A DNA stretch of 36,667 bases. Origin: an uncultured Collinsella sp. (GTDB lineage Bacteria; Actinomycetota; Coriobacteriia; Coriobacteriales; Coriobacteriaceae). Both the position numbers and the translations under genes were made by a program. Below are positions 1 through 6,285 of the stretch, in pieces. The stretch's first letter is position 1. Every line of letters starts with the position of its first letter. Below the pieces are notes generated by a model. The model had not been told where the DNA came from and made no database searches. It saw nothing but the letters and a program-made list of their open reading frames with translations. The stretch is taken from assembly GCA_900556365.1 (NCBI GenBank), contig USOG01000002.1:1-36667 (forward strand), written 5' to 3'.

Positions 1-210
1 CTTGTCTTTCAGGATGTAGTGTATCCCCTTATGGGCCGGAATATACAAAATCTAAGTCAATTCATATAAGATTTCTTGTTGTTGAGAGTTTAGGTTCTTA
101 AATGCGCAGGTAGATGCACTGTTTGAGTTCTCGGCAAATCTATTGAGATCTATGTAGAGTTGACTGAGGTGCGAGCTTGGGGCGTGTGGAGCAGTCTGGG
201 GCGGCCTTGG

Positions 211-381
211 GGAAAGCGCGTCCCGTTTTGAGCGTCGATTTCGGGATGCGGTTTCCGGTTGAGCGCTCAACCGGAAACTGTGTCCCGGTCTGAGCGCGAA
301 TTCTGGGACGTAGCTTCCGCCGGGCGGTCCAACCGGAAACTGCGACCCGTTTTTCGACCAAATAACGGGATGCCCTTTCCG
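211..381. repeat. Palindromic intergenic repeat array, GGAAA..CCCG family, copy 1
   Basis: About 170 bases made of alternating units of the form GGAAA-N-GYG-N-CCCG and its reverse complement (CGGG..GC..TTTCC), giving several possible hairpins; one near 266-283 contains the palindrome GAGCGCTC between inverted GGTT/AACC arms. The first 20 bases (211-230) recur exactly at 23861-23880, where a second array of the same design lies. There is no coding potential of note. It is probably a clade-specific intergenic repeat; its mobility or function is unknown. Confidence 0.65.
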
Positions 382-430
382 CAGGCGCGCTCAATAGCTC
401 AATATTTCAAGTCACCTTTAGCTAACATTT

Positions 431-464
431 GCGCAGCTCAACGGCCCCACCTGCGCGTTTTTTA
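431..464 (+). terminator. Terminator-like hairpin
   Basis: GCGCAG (431-436) pairs with CTGCGC (451-456) across a 14-base loop and is followed by G and six T. The stem is short, so activity is uncertain. No clear upstream gene for it lies in the window. Confidence 0.4.
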
Positions 465-515
465 GTAAGCCGTGGCATACTCGGCGAACGGTATGAAGAT
501 GCCGGTCAGAGGGTA

Positions 516-543
516 TTGCAAACGGTCGCTCCCGTGGTATGTT
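516..543 (+). promoter_or_regulatory. Possible promoter of the ferredoxin gene
   Basis: TTGCAA (516-521) and TATGTT (538-543) are spaced by 16 bases, about 60 bases upstream of the ferredoxin start. Both hexamers are imperfect matches to a housekeeping promoter. Confidence 0.4.
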
Positions 544-604
544 TTTGCCCGAATCAAACCGGCGCGCATCGCCTGTAGCGTCGGTCAACAGAGAGGAAAC
601 TACC

Positions 605-790
605 ATGGCTCATCCCGTAATTGATGCCGACGAGTGCATCGCTTGTGGCGTTTGCGTCGACTCCTGCCCCGCTGGCGTTCTGGAGCTCCAGGACGTCGCT
701 ACCGTCGCTGACGAGGACTCCTGCGTCGCCTGTGGCGCTTGCCAGGACGCTTGCCCCGCCGGCGCGATCACCGAGATCGTCGAGGAGTAA
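605..790 (+). CDS. 2[4Fe-4S] ferredoxin
   Basis: A 61-residue electron-carrier protein of the clostridial-type ferredoxin family. Two CxxCxxCxxxCP motifs are visible: C11, C14, C17, C21 and C40, C43, C46, C50, each followed by Pro-Ala-Gly. The whole protein is the bis-cluster fold with almost no extension, the usual size for the family. It would be a soluble low-potential one-electron carrier for cytoplasmic oxidoreductases such as pyruvate:ferredoxin oxidoreductase or hydrogenases. The start chosen has GAGGAAAC six bases upstream. An in-frame extension to 539 lacks a good ribosome binding site. The gene is monocistronic, followed at once by a strong hairpin terminator. Its redox partner cannot be told from the context. 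Confidence 0.93.
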   Translation: MAHPVIDADECIACGVCVDSCPAGVLELQDVATVADEDSCVACGACQDACPAGAITEIVEE

Positions 791-830
791 CAACTCCCCC
801 ACTTGCACACTCAAAAGTACACCGTGCACA

Positions 831-869
831 AAAAAAGAGGCTTCCGCATCGCCGCGGAGGCCTCCTTTT
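831..869 (+). terminator. Rho-independent terminator after the ferredoxin gene
   Basis: An 11-bp stem, 837-847 with 854-864, has one mismatch and a 6-base loop. It is preceded by a run of A and followed by TCCTTTTG. The A and T flanks could let it act in both directions. Confidence 0.8.
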
Positions 870-881
870 GCATATGTGGGC

Positions 882-948
882 AGTTGCGGTGGAATAGTTC
901 CTGTTTCATGGCTTCGATGCCCATTTCAGGAACTATTTCACCGCAACT
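882..948. repeat. Long inverted repeat, GTTGCGGTGRAATAGTTCC family, copy 1
   Basis: A left arm 882-903 pairs with 927-948 over about 22 bp, with one G-T position and a 23-base loop. A second copy lies at 31162-31228. It sits between the convergent ferredoxin and niaR genes. It has no T-run, so it is a repeat hairpin rather than a typical terminator, although it could still act as one. Confidence 0.75.
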
Positions 949-966
949 TATAAAGACGGTGTCGGG

Positions 967-1512
967 CTAGGACAAATCATCCTCGTAGGGCATTAGGTCC
1001 GCCAAGTAGCCTTTTTCCTTGAGCATGGCCTCGATCTCGTCGAGGGTCTGCTCGTCCTCCGCGGCGATGCGATGGAAGTGGTAGCCACTGGTCACCGTCA
1101 GCAGCGGAAAGCTCTTGCCGCTGGCGATGCCCTCCAGGTAGCGCTCGACATCGCGACGATTGCGGATGTCCAAATCGGCCGTAATCTTGCCGTACACACG
1201 ATGGTTGACGATCACGTTGAGCACGGCGCCACCCGCGTCGACGATGCTCGTAAGCTCGTCGCCCGCCTGCTCCACACTGTGGCGCACCTTAACGAGACGC
1301 GTGGGCACGGCGGGGCTACTCGCGGCTTCCTGCAGCACGTAGCCGCGGTTGGTTGCCACGATATCGTGCCCATCGGCACGCAGCAGGGCGATGTCCTGCA
1401 CCACGACCTGGCGGCTCACACCCACCTCACGGGCAAGCGCGCTGCCCGATACGGCCCCCTTGGCTCCCTCGAGCACGGCCATGATGGCACGGCGACGCTC
1501 GCGGGCGTTCAT
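967..1512 (-). CDS. niaR: Niacin-responsive transcriptional repressor (HTH plus 3H domain)
   Basis: A 181-residue regulator matching the NiaR/YrxA layout. An N-terminal winged HTH (about 6-60, with SGSALAREVGVSRQVVVQDI as the helix-turn-helix) is followed by a 3H domain (about 72-170). The conserved histidines of the 3H domain, which bind a metal, are visible as H78, H104, H145 and H147. In Gram-positive bacteria NiaR represses NAD synthesis and niacin uptake genes with nicotinic acid as co-repressor. It is the last gene of the nadA-nadB-nadC-niaR operon: its ATG overlaps the nadC stop by one base (TAATG), so it is translationally coupled and probably autoregulated through the palindrome upstream of nadA. 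Assignment is by motif and context. Confidence 0.9.
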   Translation of the reverse strand: MNARERRRAIMAVLEGAKGAVSGSALAREVGVSRQVVVQDIALLRADGHDIVATNRGYVLQEAASSPAVPTRLVKVRHSVEQAGDELTSIVDAGGAVLNVIVNHRVYGKITADLDIRNRRDVERYLEGIASGKSFPLLTVTSGYHFHRIAAEDEQTLDEIEAMLKEKGYLADLMPYEDDLS

Positions 1513-2372
1513 TATTTACCGTCCAGCAGGCGCAGGTGCTTAAGCGAGAGGTCGAGAATCGACGCGGAGTGCGTCAGGGCGCCCGAGCTAATGTAGTCGA
1601 CACCAAGGTCAGCCAGGGCGCGAATGTTGTTTGCGTCCACGTTGCCCGAGCACTCGGTCTTGGCGCGACCGGCGATAAGCTCAATCGCAGCAGCCATGTC
1701 GTCGTGGGTCATGTTGTCGAGCATGATGATATTGGCGCCGGCCTCCACGGCCTCGCGCACCATGTCCAGGTTCTCGCACTCGATCTCGACCGTCGTGGTA
1801 AACGATGCATGGGCGCGCGCCATCTCGATCGCGCGCGTCACGCCACCGGCAGCATCGATGTGGTTGTCCTTGAGCATGACGGCCGTCGACAGGTTGTAGC
1901 GGTGGTTGTTGCCGCCGCCGATCTCAACCGCTGCCTTCTCAAACACGCGCATGCCCGGCGTGGTCTTGCGCGTGTCGACGAGCACGGTCTTGGTGCCCTC
2001 GAGCACCGCGGCCATCTGGTGCGTATAGGTAGCAATACCGCTCATGCGCTGCAGGTAGTTGAGCGCCACGCGCTCACCCGAAAGCAGCACACGTGCATCG
2101 CCGCGCACCTGACCCACGTGGTCGCCGGCGTGTACCTCGTCGCCATCCGAGACATCGAACAACACGGAGCTCTGCGGATCCAGCAGCTCAAAGGTGCGGG
2201 CGAACACATCCAAGCCGGCGATGATGCCGTCGGCCTTGGCGATAAGCTCAACGGTAGCAGGGCGTGCCGTGGGGCACACGCTCGCCGTGCTCACGTCCTC
2301 AAACGTAATGTCCTCGCGCAATGCCTGCAAAATCAGATCATCGACGACGAGCTTCATGGTAACGGGATTCAT
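1512..2372 (-). CDS. nadC: Nicotinate-nucleotide pyrophosphorylase (quinolinate phosphoribosyltransferase)
   Basis: This 286-residue enzyme makes nicotinate mononucleotide from quinolinate and PRPP, the third step of de novo NAD synthesis in the cytoplasm. Family signatures are clear: LREDITFEDVST near the N-terminus, the LNYLQRMSGIAT segment, VDTRKTTPGMR carrying the Thr-Arg-Lys catalytic region, GGGNNHRYNL, LKDNHI, and the ending barrel strands IMLDNM and ISSGALTHS. Length is normal for the family. The start ATG follows the nadB stop by three bases, and its ribosome binding site (GAGGAG) overlaps the end of nadB. An internal Met (MKLVVDD) five codons later is a less likely start. It is the third gene of the NAD operon. 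Confidence 0.95.
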   Translation of the reverse strand: MNPVTMKLVVDDLILQALREDITFEDVSTASVCPTARPATVELIAKADGIIAGLDVFARTFELLDPQSSVLFDVSDGDEVHAGDHVGQVRGDARVLLSGERVALNYLQRMSGIATYTHQMAAVLEGTKTVLVDTRKTTPGMRVFEKAAVEIGGGNNHRYNLSTAVMLKDNHIDAAGGVTRAIEMARAHASFTTTVEIECENLDMVREAVEAGANIIMLDNMTHDDMAAAIELIAGRAKTECSGNVDANNIRALADLGVDYISSGALTHSASILDLSLKHLRLLDGK

Positions 2373-2375
2373 GGT

Positions 2376-3752
2376 CTACTCCTCCACTGCCTGCGTGCCG
2401 GCGGCACGGGCCAAATCATCGATTGCAAGGGCCTCGGCGCTCAGGGCGCGGTGACGGCCATCGAGCGCGGGCTCACCGGCCTGCTCCACGGCGAGCGACT
2501 CGCCGGTGCGCATGTACCACGCGGCGCGGCGGCCCCAAACCAGGGACTCGAGCAGGCTGTTGGAAGCCAGGCGGTTCTTGCCGTGCACGCCATTGCAGGC
2601 CGTCTCGCCGGCGGCGTAGAGCTCGGGCATCGAGGTGCGGCCGTCCTTGTCGACCCACACGCCGCCCATAAAGTAGTGCTGCGTGGGCGTAACGGGGATG
2701 GGCTCGTCCAAGATGTCGCGGCCGTCCTCCAAGCAGCGCGCGCGAATGTTGGCAAAATGCCCGGTCACCACATCGCGCTCGACGGGGGCAAAGCTCAGCC
2801 ACTCGTGCTCGGCGCCGTCCTGCTTCATCTGCTCGCGAATAGCGGCGGCGACAACGTCGCGCGGCTGCAGCTCGTCGGTAAAACGCTCGCCGGCGGCATT
2901 GAGCAGAATCGCGCCCTCACCGCGGCAGCTCTCGCTGATCAGGAACGTACGACCTGGCTGCGGCGAGAACAGGCCCGTGGGGTGAATCTGCACGTAGTCC
3001 AGGTGCTCCATCTGAATGCCATGCTCCTGAGCGATATAGCAGGCGTCGCCCGTGAGCTGCGGGTAGTTGGTCGAGTGGTCGTATACGCCGCCGATGCCGC
3101 CCGTTGCCCACAGCGTATGGCGGGCATGGATCTTAAACGACTTACCGACATGCACGCCCTCAGCGGCATTTGCAAGCTCGTCGGCGGGGCGAGCTGAATC
3201 GTCCTCGTCCACGGCAACGGCGACGACGCCGGTGCACACCGTGGCGCCATCGCGCCCGGCGGTCAGGATATCGGTCATGGCAACGTGTTCGAGAATCTGC
3301 ACGTTGTCCAGCTTGCGAACGGCCTGAAGCAGCTTGGTCGTAATCTCCTTACCGGTGATATCGGCATGGAAGGCGATGCGCGGGCGGCTGTGCGCGCCCT
3401 CGCGGGTAAAGTCGAGGCTGCCGTCGGCCTTGCGCTCAAAGTCCACGCCCATGGCCAGTAAGTCGTTGATGACCGAGCGGCTCGAGCGGATCATGATGTC
3501 GACGCTCTCGCGGCGGTTCTCGTAATGGCCGGCATGCATGGTGTCCTCAAAGAAGGCATCGTAGTCCGAGCCTTCGGGCAGCACGCAGATGCCGCCCTGC
3601 GCGAGCATCGAATCGCACTCGTCGACAGCGCCCTTGGAGAGCATGATCACGCGCGTGCTCGTCGGCAGGTTGAGAGCCGCATACAGGCCCGCTACGCCGC
3701 AGCCGGCAATGACGACGTCGCATTCCATATCGGGGTATTGCTTGGTTTCCAC
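2376..3752 (-). CDS. nadB: L-aspartate oxidase
   Basis: This flavoenzyme of 458 residues oxidises L-aspartate to iminoaspartate, which NadA condenses to quinolinate. Visible features are the FAD-binding GCGVAGLYAAL motif at the N-terminus, the GGICV segment, the ISESCRGEGAIL loop, and the family signature running from MGGVWVDKDGR to GKNRLASNSLLESLVWG. I chose the GTG at 3752 because GGGAGAGG precedes it at good spacing. An upstream ATG (3779) lies inside a hairpin repeat, and longer frames would run into nadA. The protein ends about 50 residues after the RLASNSLLE motif. Well-studied NadB proteins (about 480-540 residues) carry a further helical C-terminal domain, so this one is short at the C-terminus. 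The catalytic core looks intact. Confidence 0.92.
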   Translation of the reverse strand: METKQYPDMECDVVIAGCGVAGLYAALNLPTSTRVIMLSKGAVDECDSMLAQGGICVLPEGSDYDAFFEDTMHAGHYENRRESVDIMIRSSRSVINDLLAMGVDFERKADGSLDFTREGAHSRPRIAFHADITGKEITTKLLQAVRKLDNVQILEHVAMTDILTAGRDGATVCTGVVAVAVDEDDSARPADELANAAEGVHVGKSFKIHARHTLWATGGIGGVYDHSTNYPQLTGDACYIAQEHGIQMEHLDYVQIHPTGLFSPQPGRTFLISESCRGEGAILLNAAGERFTDELQPRDVVAAAIREQMKQDGAEHEWLSFAPVERDVVTGHFANIRARCLEDGRDILDEPIPVTPTQHYFMGGVWVDKDGRTSMPELYAAGETACNGVHGKNRLASNSLLESLVWGRRAAWYMRTGESLAVEQAGEPALDGRHRALSAEALAIDDLARAAGTQAVEE

Positions 3753-3769
3753 AGGAATCCTCTCCCTTG

Positions 3770-3804
3770 AATGTGACATAAGGGACCGTCCCTCATGCCA
3801 CATT
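3770..3804. repeat. REP-like hairpin between nadA and nadB
   Basis: This is an almost perfect 35-base hairpin. AATGTG (3770-3775) pairs with CACATT (3799-3804), and after symmetrical single mismatches CAT pairs with ATG and AGGGAC with GTCCCT. It occupies the 55-base gap between the nadA stop and the nadB start. The GGGAC/GTCCC core is shared with other hairpins in this window. In the transcript it could adjust the nadA:nadB ratio by stabilising or terminating the message. Confidence 0.65.
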
Positions 3805-3807
3805 GTT

Positions 3808-4833
3808 CTAGCGCGCTGCGTACTCGAGCATACGGTCGAGCGTGAGCTTAGCCTGGTCTGCCGCCTCGTCCGAGACGCCGATCTGCACCTCGCCCTCGCC
3901 CGTCTCCAGGCAGCGCACGAGCTTTTCGAGCGTGATGAGATCCATGTTGATGCAGGTGGGTTGCACCGCTGGGAAGTAGAACTTCTTGCCGGTGCCCTGG
4001 CAGCGGCGCTCGAGCTCGTAGAGCACGCCACGGACCGTCACGATGATGAACTCGCTCGCGTCGGACTCCTCGGCATACTTGATGATGCCGGCAGTGGAGC
4101 CGATGTAGTCGGCCTCGGCCAGGACGTCGGCCTTGCACTCGGGGTGCGCCAGCACGAGCGCATCGGGATGCGCCTCCTGCGCGTCGACAATCTGCTCGAC
4201 GGTGATGATGTGGTGGCGCGGGCAGTAGCCGTTGTTGAGGATGACGTGCTTTTGCGGCACCTGCTCGGCTACGAAGCGGCCCAGGTTTTGGTCGGGAATG
4301 AACAGGATGTGCTGCTGCGGCAGCTCGGACACGATCTTGACGGCGTTGGAGCTGGTGACGCACACGTCGCTCCAGCTCTTGATCTCGACCGTGGAGTTGA
4401 CGTAGCAGACCACGGCAAGGTCGTCACCGTACTCGGCGCGGGCAGCGTCGACCGTCTCGCGCTTGACCATGTGAGCCATGGGGCAGTCCGCGCCCGGCTC
4501 GGGCAGCAGCACGGTCTTAGTGGGGTTGAGCAGCTTGGCGCTCTCGCCCATAAACTCCACGCCGCACAGCACGATGGTCTGCTGCGGCAGGCTCTTGGCG
4601 AGCTTTGCCAGGTAGAAGCTGTCGCCGACGTAATCGGCAACGGCTTGGACCTCGGGCGCCACATAGTAGTGCGCCAGGATCACCGCGTCACGTTGGGTTT
4701 TTAGTTGCTGAATGGCCTCGACGAGCTCTGCGGGCACCAGTGCCGCGCGCTCCGTTGCCGTCGTTGCCGATGCTAGGCCGGCCGCGATATCGCGTGCAAG
4801 CTCCGACGCATCCATGTTCGCGCTCTGTGCCAT
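3808..4833 (-). CDS. nadA: Quinolinate synthase (4Fe-4S)
   Basis: A 341-residue enzyme condensing iminoaspartate with dihydroxyacetone phosphate to quinolinate. The characteristic blocks are present: AVILAHYYVAPEVQAVAD near the start, the first cluster cysteine in VLCGVEFMGESAKLL, PGADCPMAHMV, the second cysteine region in NSTVEIKSWSDVCVTSSNAV, LFIPDQNLGRFVA, and the C-terminal cysteine region PTCINMDLITLEKLVRCLE. The three triad cysteines would hold an oxygen-sensitive [4Fe-4S] cluster, fitting an anaerobe. The ATG at 4833 is preceded by GAGAGGGG; a TTG one codon upstream is less likely. It is first in the nadA-nadB-nadC-niaR operon, behind a promoter inside a palindrome. Confidence 0.95.
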   Translation of the reverse strand: MAQSANMDASELARDIAAGLASATTATERAALVPAELVEAIQQLKTQRDAVILAHYYVAPEVQAVADYVGDSFYLAKLAKSLPQQTIVLCGVEFMGESAKLLNPTKTVLLPEPGADCPMAHMVKRETVDAARAEYGDDLAVVCYVNSTVEIKSWSDVCVTSSNAVKIVSELPQQHILFIPDQNLGRFVAEQVPQKHVILNNGYCPRHHIITVEQIVDAQEAHPDALVLAHPECKADVLAEADYIGSTAGIIKYAEESDASEFIIVTVRGVLYELERRCQGTGKKFYFPAVQPTCINMDLITLEKLVRCLETGEGEVQIGVSDEAADQAKLTLDRMLEYAAR

Positions 4834-4868
4834 CAAGGCCCCTCTCTTTTGGCGAATCTTGGGGCTTT

Positions 4869-4918
4869 AGTATGACACCTAGGTTTACAGCTGACAAGAC
4901 AGCTGTAAACCTAGGTGT
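4869..4918 (-). promoter_or_regulatory. nadA operon promoter inside a perfect inverted repeat (probable NiaR operator)
   Basis: Bases 4875-4893 and 4900-4918 form a perfect 19-bp inverted repeat with a 6-base centre. On the minus strand TTGTCA (4892-4897) lies at the centre of the palindrome and CATACT (4869-4874) just beyond it, spaced by 17 bases. This gives a good promoter whose spacer is one arm of the palindrome. A dimeric repressor bound here would block RNA polymerase. NiaR, encoded by the last gene of the operon, is the obvious candidate; that link is inference. Confidence 0.75.
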
Positions 4919-5075
4919 AAGGTTGGAATAAAGATTCAATCATGCGGCAGGCCCATTTTCGAACTGACAAGTTAAGGATAATCGAGCTCTCGATAGCGCA
5001 GGAGGCATCTTTGGACGGCCGCCGCGCATGGTCGACGGCATGCCCACCAGGCAATCGCTCGCCGGCGCCAATCCG

Positions 5076-5651
5076 CTACAGTGGAGCGGCCGCCGGGGTC
5101 AGCTGCTTGATGTATGCCCACATGCGCTGTTTGGCGGCTTTGTCGGTGAGCGCCGCCTCAAAACCGTCGAGCGCGAGCACGCGACGTCCCTGCACATGGG
5201 CGACCAGACCGGGTTTGAGCATGGCGGTATCGAAGTCATCGATTGCCACGAGCATATCGGCATAGGTCTCGCGCATGACGTCGGCCGCGCTGTTGTCCAG
5301 CAACAGCACCGCCTCGGGATCCAAGGCCTCGAGCGCTTCGCGGAACAGCTCGCATGGCAGGCCCTCGCCTGTCGCAACCGCCCCATCGCCCGCGCCGGCA
5401 ACACTTGCCAGCACGCAAAAATCCTCGGGCGCGTAGCCGATGGCGCCGAGCGCCTTGCGCAACGCGGCACCGTCTGGACCGGCAGCCAGCTCGCCGCCCG
5501 CACGCTCGGCATCGTCTAAATCACCTTTTACCAGCACGATCGGCGAGCACGCGTTGCCTGCGATACGCACGCCGCGGCCCGCGAGCGATGCGAGCTCCTG
5601 CTCGGTCGCCTGAGCGATAGCTTCTTTTTTTTGGCTTTGTGACGTAGGCAT
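5076..5651 (-). CDS. Conserved protein, possible degenerate uracil-DNA-glycosylase-like fold
   Basis: A 191-residue soluble protein with no signal peptide or membrane helix. I do not recognise it firmly. Two stretches resemble the family 4/5 uracil-DNA glycosylase layout: AAGPDGAALRKALGAIGYAP recalls the GxxGxxLxxxLxxIGL segment, and LFREALEALDPEAVLLLDNS recalls the later LxPxxVVALG strand. The usual N-terminal GEAPG catalytic loop and iron-sulfur cysteines are missing, so an active glycosylase is unlikely. The ATG at 5651 is preceded by GGAGAG; a longer form to 5681 lacks this. It is divergent from thioredoxin and has a TATAAT at 5680-5685 on its strand. It may be a structural remnant or a non-catalytic relative; function is unknown. 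Confidence 0.55.
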   Translation of the reverse strand: MPTSQSQKKEAIAQATEQELASLAGRGVRIAGNACSPIVLVKGDLDDAERAGGELAAGPDGAALRKALGAIGYAPEDFCVLASVAGAGDGAVATGEGLPCELFREALEALDPEAVLLLDNSAADVMRETYADMLVAIDDFDTAMLKPGLVAHVQGRRVLALDGFEAALTDKAAKQRMWAYIKQLTPAAAPL

Positions 5652-5679
5652 GCACTCTCCAATCGTTTGCGTGCCCACC

Positions 5680-5685
5680 ATTATA
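5680..5685 (-). promoter_or_regulatory. Possible -10 box of the 5076-5651 gene
   Basis: Consensus TATAAT on the minus strand, about 30 bases upstream of the start codon at 5651. No good -35 hexamer is seen at normal spacing, so activator dependence or a false match is possible. Confidence 0.35.
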
Positions 5686-5752
5686 TAAAAGAGCCGACTG
5701 CAAGTGGTTGCTTTGCGGGCCGTTGGGTATAAGCACGGTCGTACTGAGTTTT

Positions 5753-5769
5753 ACGCGGCTGAGCCGCGT
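5753..5769. promoter_or_regulatory. Perfect palindrome in the thioredoxin leader
   Basis: An 8-bp perfect inverted repeat around one base lies between a possible -10 box (TATAAG, 5728-5733) and the ribosome binding site of trxA. It could be an operator or a small leader hairpin; there is no direct evidence for either. Confidence 0.35.
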
Positions 5770-5787
5770 CGCATTATGGAGGTCACC

Positions 5788-6108
5788 ATGGCTGACATCA
5801 AGCAGATTACCCCCGAGAACTTCGGCTCCACTGTTAACGGCCCGCTTCCCGTGCTGGTTGATTTTTGGGCTCCTTGGTGTGGACCCTGCCGATCGCTTTC
5901 GCCCATCGTAGACGAACTCGCCGACGAACTTTCCGGCAGAATCGCCGTCGCCAAATGCAACGTCGACGACAACCAGGATCTGGCCATGAAGTTTGGCGTC
6001 ATGAGCATTCCCACGCTGATCGTCTTTAAGAACGGCGAGGAAATTGACCGCTCCGTTGGCGCATTGCCTAAGGCAAGGCTTCAGGCGCTGCTGGAGAAGC
6101 ACCTGTAA
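5788..6108 (+). CDS. trxA: Thioredoxin
   Basis: A 106-residue classical thioredoxin, a soluble disulfide reductant kept reduced by thioredoxin reductase. The active site WCGPC is at residues 30-34 within the VDFWAPWCGPC signature. The buried Asp (D25) and the cis-proline loop (MSIPTLIVF) are present. Length is that of a single-domain thioredoxin. The start at 5788 is preceded by GGAGGT at ideal spacing; an in-frame extension to 5704 would add 28 non-thioredoxin residues and lacks such a site. The gene is alone on its strand, with a terminator at 6220-6254. Confidence 0.96.
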   Translation: MADIKQITPENFGSTVNGPLPVLVDFWAPWCGPCRSLSPIVDELADELSGRIAVAKCNVDDNQDLAMKFGVMSIPTLIVFKNGEEIDRSVGALPKARLQALLEKHL

Positions 6109-6219
6109 TACACCGGTCACGTGCTGCCGTCCATGAGCGGTTTTGCGCCGCTCGCCGGAGAGCCGGGTGTTGTGCCCGCGACCACGGATAGTATGGTAGT
6201 CACAAACAGCCCCCAGTGA

Positions 6220-6254
6220 ACGGGTGCGGGTCAGACGGACTCGCACCCGTTTTC
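6220..6254 (+). terminator. Terminator after thioredoxin
   Basis: ACGGGTGCG (6220-6228) pairs with CGCACCCGT (6242-6250) and is followed by TTTCTTC. It lies between the convergent trxA gene and the end of the chaperone/FtsK operon, and its T-run suits the plus strand only. Confidence 0.75.
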
Positions 6255-6285
6255 TTCATTTGCCTAGTCTTTGCCACAAGTTTTG

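Larger units (their letters stand above)
1..604. other. Gene-free left edge with repeats, a hairpin and a promoter
   Basis: No convincing complete gene lies here. Frame 1 of the plus strand is open from base 1 to a TAA at 67-69 (22 codons) and could be the tail of a gene entering from the left, but nothing in it is recognisable. Bases 70-200 are AT-rich and featureless. Bases 211-381 hold a palindromic repeat array, 431-464 a terminator-like hairpin, and 516-543 a possible promoter for the ferredoxin; each is listed separately. Confidence 0.5.

Noticed and set aside
1..69. 3' end of a gene entering from the left
   Set aside because: A 22-codon frame open from base 1 to a TAA at 67-69 is too short to support, and no family is recognisable.
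1536..3197. A 553-codon plus-strand open frame opposite nadC and nadB
   Set aside because: It is antisense to two clear enzyme genes, has no homology signs or ribosome binding site, and is explained by the codon bias of GC-rich genes on the other strand.
3753..4031. N-terminal extension of nadB
   Set aside because: The extra 93 codons overlap nadA in another frame and are serine/arginine-rich without oxidase features. The GTG at 3752 has a good ribosome binding site just before the FAD motif.
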